From DATAOG01 sp963798075 (lineage in GTDB: Bacteria; Pseudomonadota; Alphaproteobacteria; Geminicoccales; Geminicoccaceae), in NCBI GenBank assembly GCA_963798075.1, contig CAWCRU010000038.1, forward strand, positions 1-64,000: a DNA stretch of 64,000 bases, in the 5' to 3' direction. The notes under the pieces are model-generated. The model was given only the letters and a program-made list of their open reading frames with translations. It did not search any database and was not told where the DNA came from. Shown here in pieces: positions 58,205 through 64,000 of this stretch. A program made the position numbers and the translations under genes. Positions within the stretch are counted from its first letter, which is position 1. Each line of letters starts with the position of its first letter.

Positions 58205-58582
58205 ATGTCTGGAACACGCGCCCTGGTGGCCGCCGGTCTGTGGATGATCGCAGCATCCGCGGCCCCGGCTTGCGTGCAGGCGGATGACGCGGCGCCGCCC
58301 GCGAGCCCGATGGCGGGGCAAGGCCAGGCCGCGGGCGGCGACGGAGCCGCGGCCGCGATCGACGGCAAGATGTTGTTCGCCACCACCTGCGGTTTTTGCC
58401 ACGAGGACGGCGGCCGCCAGGCCGGCCGGGGACCACAGCTCGCGGGCAGCAAACGCAGCGACGAGTTCATCGTCAATCGGATCACCAACGGCAAGCCGGG
58501 CAAGATGCCGGCGTTCGGCCGGACCTACTCGCCAGACCAGATCAAGCAGATCCTGGCCTACATTCGCGGTCTTCAACCTTGA
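58205..58582 (+). CDS. c-type cytochrome, XoxG-like position
   Basis: The 125-residue periplasmic protein has a signal peptide and one haem c site CGFCH at about residue 60, with an axial methionine in GKPGKMPAF near 98, so a class I cytochrome. The position directly after a PQQ dehydrogenase suggests it takes the electrons from that enzyme. An alanine/glycine linker (AGQGQAAGGDGAAAAIDG) separates the signal from the haem domain. It is 40 nt ahead of the next gene. Confidence 0.87.
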   Translation: MSGTRALVAAGLWMIAASAAPACVQADDAAPPASPMAGQGQAAGGDGAAAAIDGKMLFATTCGFCHEDGGRQAGRGPQLAGSKRSDEFIVNRITNGKPGKMPAFGRTYSPDQIKQILAYIRGLQP

Positions 58583-58622
58583 GCGCGCGCAACCAGCGCC
58601 GAAGCGGTGCCGGAGGCCGACC

Positions 58623-59423
58623 ATGACCCCGATCCCTCAACCTCGCAAAGGCTCCCTCCTGGCGCTGGTCCTGGTGAGCGCCGTCGGTCTCGGCCTCGAA
58701 CCCGCCGCCGCCCGGCCGCTCGAGTTGGTCAGGACCCGCGGCGTCATCGAGCTGTGCGCGTCGCCCGCTACCCTGCCCTTTGCGAGCCGCCACGGCGACC
58801 GCCCGGGCTATCAGATCGAGCTCGCAAAGGCGCTCGCGGACCGGCTCGGCGTCCGCCTGCAGGTCGACTGGGTGGCCCTGTCGTTCCACCTGCGCCGGGT
58901 CGACTGCGACATCGTCATGGACACGATCGCCGACGAGGAGGCGCAGAGCGAGAGCCACATCCTATGGTCGGTGCCGTATCAAAAGAGCGGCGTGGCTCTC
59001 GCGGTGCGGCCCGGCGAGGGTGCGATCACGGGCTTCGACAGCCTGGATGCCCGCTACCGGGTCGGGGTGATGCGGGGCTCGCTCGCGCACATGTACCTCG
59101 ACCAGCGCGGCGCCCACGCGATCCCCTACGGCTTCGAGAGCGACATCCTCGAGGCGCTCGCCAACGGCGAGATCGACGCCGCCGCGGTGACCTCGCTCAG
59201 CGCCGGCTACTACAATCTCCAGCATCCGGCGGCACCGCTGCGGCTGATCTATGCCTACGACGCGGTGCCGGAGCTCGGCTGGGACCTTGCGGTCGGCATG
59301 CGGCGCTCGGACCAGCCGCTGCGCGATGCGGTCGACCGGGCGGTCCACGCGATGCTCGACGACGGCACCTTCGATCGAATCTATGCCAGCTACGGCATCG
59401 AACACCGGCCGCCGCATTCCTAG
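58623..59423 (+). CDS. Quinoprotein dehydrogenase-associated periplasmic protein (MxaJ/XoxJ-like, SBP family 3)
   Basis: The 266-residue protein has a signal peptide ending near PAAARPLEL and a family 3 solute-binding fold: RGVIELCASPATLPFASRHG, GYQIELAKALADRLGVRLQV, then MDTIADEEAQSESHILWSVP. Proteins of this type sit beside PQQ alcohol dehydrogenases, where MxaJ/XoxJ are thought to assist enzyme maturation, not transport. No permease or ATPase of a family 3 transporter is nearby, which fits that role. Confidence 0.83.
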   Translation: MTPIPQPRKGSLLALVLVSAVGLGLEPAAARPLELVRTRGVIELCASPATLPFASRHGDRPGYQIELAKALADRLGVRLQVDWVALSFHLRRVDCDIVMDTIADEEAQSESHILWSVPYQKSGVALAVRPGEGAITGFDSLDARYRVGVMRGSLAHMYLDQRGAHAIPYGFESDILEALANGEIDAAAVTSLSAGYYNLQHPAAPLRLIYAYDAVPELGWDLAVGMRRSDQPLRDAVDRAVHAMLDDGTFDRIYASYGIEHRPPHS

Positions 59424-59460
59424 TCTCGCGGCTGAGCGCGCCCGCCTCGATCAGCCGTCG

Positions 59461-59791
59461 TCACGGTTGCGGCATCTCGACCGTAACCTTGATGTTGGAA
59501 TACCAAGCGGCCAAGTTGGCCACGTCGCTGTCACTGAGGCCCTTGGCCACGATCGACATCTGCTCGTGCTGGCGCGTCCCGTCCTGGAACGCCTTGAGTT
59601 GCTTGATGAGGTAGTTGGCATCGTCGCCGGCGAGATTGGGCGCCTCGGGATTCCTGCTGAGCCCGTCGAGCCCGTGACAGGCCGCGCAGGTTGCGGCCTT
59701 CTTCTTGCCGGCGGCAATCGCCGCCATATCGGCGGCGCTGGCAGGAACAGGGAGCGATGGCCACCAGCACACAGCCAATGAGCAACGCCAA
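59461..59791 (-). pseudogene. c-type cytochrome, frameshift in the signal peptide
   Basis: The mature part is complete: PASAADMAAIAAGKKKAATC leads to the haem site CAACH, then LAGDDANYLIKQLKAFQDGT, ending near MPQP. The hydrophobic signal core LALLIGCVLVAIAP lies in another frame, and one extra base near 59745-59752 separates the two. With that base removed, a normal 100-residue exported cytochrome results. The start codon is unclear. It lies downstream of the PQQ sugar dehydrogenase-like gene on the same strand, as a likely electron acceptor. Confidence 0.7.
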
Positions 59792-59837
59792 GGTGCATGC
59801 TGACGGACCCGCGCCCTTGTTCCCGCCCCGAGGTCAC

Positions 59838-61191
59838 TCAGCCACCGTAGGAGATGCGGTAGACCGCCCCCGCGAAATCGTCGGAGACGAGCAGGGAGCC
59901 GTCGCGCAACTGGGTGAGAGCGACCGGCCTGCCGATATACTCGCCGTCTTTGGTCAGCCAGCCCGCCGCAAACTCCTCCTGATCCCCTGCCGTGCCGTCG
60001 TCGTTGAGCGGCGTAAACAGGACCCTGGCGCCTACTGGAACCGTCCGATTCCAGGAGCCATGCTGGGCCGTGAACACACCCTTTTTGTAGCGCTCCGGGA
60101 ACTTGCTGCCCGTGTAGAATACCATCCCGAGATCGGCGGCATGCGCGATCGTCTCCACGACTGGGAACACCGCGTCCGCGGGCGGTTCGCTGTCCTTGTA
60201 CTCGTTGGTGCGGACATGACCACCGCCATACCATGGGAACCCGAACTCCTGGCCCGGGCCGGTGATACGATCGAGCTCGCCAGGCGGGATGTCGTCCCCC
60301 ATGCCGTCGACTTGGTTGTCGTTGGTCCACAGCTCCCCGGTCGTCGGATTGAAGTCGAACCCGACCGGATTGCGTAGCCCGGTGGCATAGACCTCACGGT
60401 TGGACCCGTCCCGGTCCATGCGAATGATGCCGCCGACGCCAGCCTGCTTGAACGGCTCGACCTTGTCCTTCGACGGCACGTTGAACGGCTGCCCGAGCTG
60501 GATGTAGAGCTTATTGTCCGGGCCGACCGCGCATACCCGGGCAGTGTGATTGTAGGATTCGTCGGCGCCGGGGATGAGCTCCCCTTCCTTGACGACATCG
60601 CCGACGGCCACGTCGGGGCTCTCGTAGAAAAATTCCGCCGCGGGGAAGATGCGGACGCGATTGCGCTCGGCGATGTATAGGAACCCATCCTTAGAGAAGC
60701 AGACACCGTTCGGGATCACAAAGGTGAGCGAAGGCGCGAACCGCTTCACCTCGTCGGCGGTCCCGTCCTTGTTGCGATCAGTGACTGCCCAGACCGCGTC
60801 CTTCCGCGTCCCGACGAAGGTGACGACGCCCTGCGGCCCGACGGCCATGTGCCGGGCGTCCGGCACAACCGCGTAGAGGTTGATCTTGAAGCCCGGCGGC
60901 AGCTTGATCTGCTCGAGGTTCTTGCGAAGCTGATCGGCGTAAGGCGCCGGTCTGCGGCACGTAGTCGAACGCCGCCATGCCAGTGTCCGTGGGCTGCATG
61001 TTCTCGAGCTTCGACTGATTGTCGTCGGCTCGGGCAGACTCCCGCTTGAGCTTTGCCATACTGAACCCCTGAGACGTTCTTAGCGCAACATCGACGAAAT
61101 TTTTGCGCGCGTAAGCGTTGTCGATGCTGTTCAGGCGAACGCCGCCAGCGCCACGCCGGTGCCCGGGGCGATGGCCGCGCGGATGGCGCAC
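59838..61191 (-). pseudogene. PQQ-dependent sugar (sorbosone-type) dehydrogenase, frameshift in the N-terminal part
   Basis: The main frame (to 60866, 342 residues) has the soluble glucose/sorbosone dehydrogenase propeller: YIAERNRVRIFPAAEF, TGLRNPVGFDFNPTTGELW, FPWYGGGHVRTNEY and FTAQHGSWNRTVPVGARVLF. Upstream, KLPPGFKINLYAVVPDARHM continues in the same frame, but an extra base near 60940-60944 breaks the join to TDTGMAAFDYVPQTGA and SIDNAYARKNFVDVALRTSQ. The coding signal extends to about 61140. No intact signal peptide joins it. It may be decayed or carry a sequencing error. Confidence 0.72.
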
Positions 61192-61297
61192 CCGACCCTG
61201 CCGAGCCGGGGCGCTTGCCGGCGATCAGGGCCAATACTATGTTTTTATGCATCATAACAGGGTTGATAGGTGTTGCAGAATGAAGCAGCTGCGCTAC

Positions 61298-61369
61298 TTA
61301 GTGGGCTGGAGATACTTGGCCGCAAGCAAGTGCAACGATCGCCGCCGAGCACACTAGCAGCTGACGCAT
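61298..61369 (-). other. Signal-peptide-like 23-codon frame, possible detached start of the dehydrogenase
   Basis: ATG at 61369 follows GGGAGG and encodes MRQLLVCSAAIVALACGQVS and three more residues before TAA. It looks like the signal sequence of an exported protein on the same strand as the PQQ dehydrogenase remnant, cut off from it by the stop. It is too short to call a gene by itself. Confidence 0.35.
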
Positions 61370-61524
61370 TGTTGCCTCCCATTGTTGGCTTCTGGGGACA
61401 CCGAGCGCTTGGCGCGCCCGTGCCCTGAGGGCTACCTATGGCACGCAACTTCTGAGCGGGAAAGGGCCTTCTCAGCGCAAATTGGCTTGAGCCTTGGAGG
61501 GTCGGTCTGTAGCCTCGGCGAACG

Positions 61525-61896
61525 GGCGATCCCTTTCGCTACTTCAACAGCGCGGCGCCGGCTGCGCGCCCCAGCTGTTCCACGTCGCGCCCAGCCCAGG
61601 CGCTCAGCCTCTGCCATGCCGCAGGCGCCAACCCGGCCGACGATTTTCGGGCGAGCAGCCTTGCGACCGTGGTGCAGATGGTGGTCAACGGCTACGGAGG
61701 CACGATCCTGCCGGATCTGGCCCTGCCGGTCGAGGCGGGCGTGCATTCGCGCCTCCGGGTCGTGCCGTTCACGCCGCCCGCACCCTTTCGCACGATCGGC
61801 CTTGCCTGGCGCAGCTCCTCACCGCGCCGGTCGGACTTCATCGAGTTCGGCCACTTCGTCATGGCGGCGCGGCACCAGCCGACCGACGGGCGCTGA
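61525..61896 (+). pseudogene. LysR-type regulator, C-terminal fragment (OxyR-like)
   Basis: The frame ends like the effector domain of OxyR-type LysR regulators: ALSLCHAAGANPADDFRASS, LATVVQMVVNGYGGTILPDL, RTIGLAWRSSSPRRSDF. The DNA-binding N terminus and most of the effector domain are missing, and the residues before ALSLC do not match. It is a remnant, oriented against pqqD. It occupies the place where pqqE is often found. Confidence 0.7.
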
Positions 61897-61956
61897 TCAG
61901 CGGGCATGGCAGCGATCCCGCCCGCTCGCGCCCAGGGCGGCGGACCGGCCGCCGGC

Positions 61957-62253
61957 TCAGGGCGCGCCCAGCGCCACCATGCCCTTGTCGGCCAGATCCT
62001 GCAGGAAAGCCGTGACGTCGATCTCGATCTGGGCGCGCTCGGCCGCGAAGGTCGAAGCGAGGTCGTCGATCACCGCTGCGACGCTTGCCTTGCCATCGCA
62101 GCGCTTGAGGATCTCGACGGCGATCGGGTCGGGCATCAACACCCGCTCGGGCGCCAGCAGCACCCAGGCCTTGCGCGCCTGATCGAAGCGCAGCTTGACC
62201 CCACGCGGGAGCGCCGGCACGAGTTCGGCGCGGACCTCGACCCGCTCGCTCAC
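61957..62253 (-). CDS. pqqD: PQQ biosynthesis peptide chaperone PqqD
   Basis: PqqD binds the PqqA precursor peptide and presents it to the radical SAM enzyme PqqE. The 98-residue protein starts at a GTG at 62253 that overlaps the pqqC stop as GTGA. It shows RGVKLRFDQARKAWVLLAPE and ILKRCDGKASVAAVIDDLAS, then VTAFLQDLADKGMV, the winged-helix family pattern. It is a stand-alone pqqD; no pqqE follows it. Confidence 0.93.
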   Translation of the reverse strand: MSERVEVRAELVPALPRGVKLRFDQARKAWVLLAPERVLMPDPIAVEILKRCDGKASVAAVIDDLASTFAAERAQIEIDVTAFLQDLADKGMVALGAP

Positions 62254-63002
62254 CCGACGCGCCGCCTCACGAGGGCCGCCGGATCGAAGGCGCTGGGCGG
62301 GATCCGGCCCGGTGTGACATAGGCGTGCTCGAGCGCGTCGAGCTGCACCCAGAGCACGTCGCACTTAAAGCGCAGCGCCGCCAGCACCGCCTGCTGCAGC
62401 TCCGGGCGCCTGGCCTGACGCTTGACGTAGTCGAGCGCGAAATCGACGTCGCGGGGCGCCTGGCTGAGGCGCTTCTCGAAATAGGAAAGCGTCGCCCGGC
62501 TCACGAAGTCGTAGCTGGCCAGCATACCCGACACCCGGTCGGCGATGATCCTGGGCGAGAACATCTCGGTCAGCGAGGAGGCGATCGCCTCGAGCAGCGA
62601 GCGCTCGCGCACGAACGAGACGTAGGCCTGGACCGCGAAGCGGGTCGCCGGCAGGAGCCCCTCGGTCGAGACCACATAGGCGCGCTCCAGCCCCAGGCCG
62701 TCGGTGAGCTTGAGCCAGCGCTCGATGCCGCCCTCGCCCGCATGCTCGCCGTCGTGGTCGATGATCCGCTGGCGCCAGACGCGGCGCATCTCGGGATCCT
62801 CCATGCGGGCGAGCAGGGTCGCGTCCTTGATCGGGATCTGCGCCTGATAGTAGTAGCGATTGAGCGCCCAGGCCTGCAACTGCGCCTTGGTCAGCTGGCC
62901 GCCCTTCATGGCGATGTGGAACGGATGGTTCCAGTGATAGCGCTCCTCGCCGATCTGGCGGAGCGTTGCTTCCAGCCGATCGGGGCTCAAGACCTCGCTC
63001 AC
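62250..63002 (-). CDS. pqqC: Pyrroloquinoline-quinone synthase PqqC
   Basis: PqqC is the cofactor-free oxidase that performs the final ring closure and oxidation to PQQ. The 250-residue all-helical protein has YHWNHPFHIAMKGGQLTKAQ, ALNRYYYQAQIPIKDA, RIIDHDGEHAGEGGIERWLK and the STEGLLPATRFAVQAYVSF segment with active-site residues. The GTG at 63002 overlaps the pqqB stop. Intact. Confidence 0.97.
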   Translation of the reverse strand: MSEVLSPDRLEATLRQIGEERYHWNHPFHIAMKGGQLTKAQLQAWALNRYYYQAQIPIKDATLLARMEDPEMRRVWRQRIIDHDGEHAGEGGIERWLKLTDGLGLERAYVVSTEGLLPATRFAVQAYVSFVRERSLLEAIASSLTEMFSPRIIADRVSGMLASYDFVSRATLSYFEKRLSQAPRDVDFALDYVKRQARRPELQQAVLAALRFKCDVLWVQLDALEHAYVTPGRIPPSAFDPAALVRRRVG

Positions 63003-63901
63003 AGCTCAATCTCCATGCCGTCGCAGGCGACCTCCCAGCCGGCGGCCGCGACCTCTGCGCGCTCGGGCGAGTCGTCGAGCAGGATCGGATTGGTGTTGTT
63101 GATGTGCAGATAGATCCGACGGCCGAGCGTCACGTCCGCGAGCGCGCTCAGCGAGCCCTTTGGCCCCCAGACGCTGATGTGGCCCATGCGCGCCCCGGTC
63201 TTGACCCCGGTCCGGCTCGAGATCATCTCGTCGTCGGCCCAGAGCGTGCCGTCGAACATCAAGAGATCGGCGCCCTCGAGCCGTTCGGCGAGGCCGGCCG
63301 TGACCCGCGCGCAGCCGGGCACGAAGGCCGCGCGGGCACCGTTCTCGCCGTGCAGCTCGAGCCCGATCGTAGCCTCCGTCTCGGCGCCTACTTCGAGGCT
63401 CTCGTCCTCGAGATAGAGCGCAACCTTGCCGGGCACGGCAAACGGCACCACCCGCAGCCCCGGCAGGATCTCGGCCGCCTGCTCGAGCCTCAATCGGTGC
63501 CGGCTCACGAAGCTCGGGTTCAGCACATCAAAGATCGGGTTGCGGGCGAGGACCTCGAGAATCGCAGCGGTCGCGAACAGGCTGAACGGCTGACTCTCGC
63601 GCAGATTAAGCAGTCCCGCGACGTGGTCGACGTCACCGTTGGTCAGGACGACTGCCCGGATCGGGCTATGGCGAGGTCCCGCATGGGGATGCAAAGCGGG
63701 AGTCGCCAGGATCTGCTGGCGCAGGTCCGGGCTGGCGTTGAGCAACGCCCAATCCTCGCCGTCAGCGCTGATCGCAAGCGAGCACTGAGTGAGCCAGCGC
63801 GCCGCCGGGTCACCTCGCCACGCGCGCAGGCCGACCGGACAGGCGCTGTTCCATTGCGGAAAACCGCCGCCGGCGGCGGCGCCCAGGACGATGATGCGCA
63901 T
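62999..63901 (-). CDS. pqqB: PQQ biosynthesis protein PqqB
   Basis: PqqB is a metallo-beta-lactamase-fold protein that hydroxylates the tyrosine-derived part of the precursor. The 300-residue product begins MRIIVLGAAAGGGFPQWNSA and has SLAISADGEDWALLNASPDL, VLTNGDVDHVAGLLNLRESQ and a C-terminal HINNTNPILLDDSPER. The ATG at 63901 is preferred over an adjacent GTG at 63904. It is followed by pqqC with a 4-nt overlap. Confidence 0.96.
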   Translation of the reverse strand: MRIIVLGAAAGGGFPQWNSACPVGLRAWRGDPAARWLTQCSLAISADGEDWALLNASPDLRQQILATPALHPHAGPRHSPIRAVVLTNGDVDHVAGLLNLRESQPFSLFATAAILEVLARNPIFDVLNPSFVSRHRLRLEQAAEILPGLRVVPFAVPGKVALYLEDESLEVGAETEATIGLELHGENGARAAFVPGCARVTAGLAERLEGADLLMFDGTLWADDEMISSRTGVKTGARMGHISVWGPKGSLSALADVTLGRRIYLHINNTNPILLDDSPERAEVAAAGWEVACDGMEIEL

Positions 63902-63940
63902 CACTGTCCGGGGCGCACGACCGCCGGCGCGCCGGCCGGC

Positions 63941-64000
63941 CTAGAGGTCGGCTGGGAAATAGGCGTTGATCTCGCAGCCGCAGGCAATCTCGACGATCTT
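63941..64000 (-). CDS. pqqA: PQQ precursor peptide PqqA, 5' end outside window
   Basis: The last 19 codons are seen, ending in TAG: KIVEIACGCEINAYFPADL. The glutamate and tyrosine spaced as E-I-N-A-Y are the residues that PqqE cross-links to form PQQ. Two cysteines flank the reactive part (CGCE), which is uncommon. It stands 39 nt before pqqB, the standard gene order. Confidence 0.85.
   Translation of the reverse strand, partial: KIVEIACGCEINAYFPADL

Overview
The window reads as about 64 kb of a high-GC alphaproteobacterial chromosome. The division and cell-wall (dcw) cluster has the alphaproteobacterial order and runs directly into lpxC, bamD, recN and ligA. A TIGR02302-type membrane protein typical of Alphaproteobacteria and a pqqABCD operon support this placement, and genus-level placement (perhaps a Rhodospirillales or Geminicoccaceae relative) is a guess. 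No tRNA, rRNA, complete insertion sequence or CRISPR array was seen.

Layout. 1-4.1 kb (minus): a badly broken ligA, then intact recN and bamD. 4.3-24.5 kb: an XRE regulator on the plus strand, then the minus-strand dcw operon read 5' to 3' as rsmH-ftsL-ftsI-murE-murF-mraY-murD-ftsW-murG-murC-murB-[GIY-YIG/DUF4357 gene]-ddl-ftsQ-ftsA-ftsZ-lpxC. Most genes overlap by 4 nt, so they are translationally coupled. mraZ is absent from its usual place before rsmH; that stretch holds a promoter, and rnpB lies upstream. 25.4-31.8 kb (minus): argH, a small lipoprotein, lptM, lysA, a TIGR02302 membrane protein and an N-acetylmuramoyl-L-alanine amidase. 31.9-41 kb: a TlpA-like thioredoxin, succinate-semialdehyde dehydrogenase, a cupin, a WecA/MraY-like glycosyl-1-phosphate transferase, CinA, TypA/BipA and a polysaccharide deacetylase.

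41.3-48.9 kb is an accessory region. It holds a CoA-transferase with a broken enoyl-CoA hydratase, an Uma2 nuclease-like protein, a frameshifted PD-(D/E)XK protein, a HigBA module with a broken antitoxin, a cupin, a large inverted repeat, about 55-bp tandem repeats and a YihY/BrkB membrane protein. 49.2-56 kb: MsrP and a peptide ABC transporter operon interrupted by a HicBA module. 56.3-64 kb is a PQQ island: a PQQ alcohol dehydrogenase, a cytochrome c and an MxaJ/XoxJ-like periplasmic protein (a xoxF-G-J-like set), a second PQQ dehydrogenase/cytochrome pair in poor condition, a LysR remnant, and pqqABCD, which would make the cofactor these enzymes need.

The most interesting point is the GIY-YIG nuclease-like gene inserted at the murB/ddl boundary. 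It lies between perfect 16-bp copies of a sequence that acts as ribosome binding site, stop and start, so the insertion leaves both neighbours intact and translationally coupled. A second theme is the number of one-base frame lesions in ligA and in the 42-61 kb half, against an almost clean 1.5-42 kb. These may be real decay or consensus errors and need raw-read checking.
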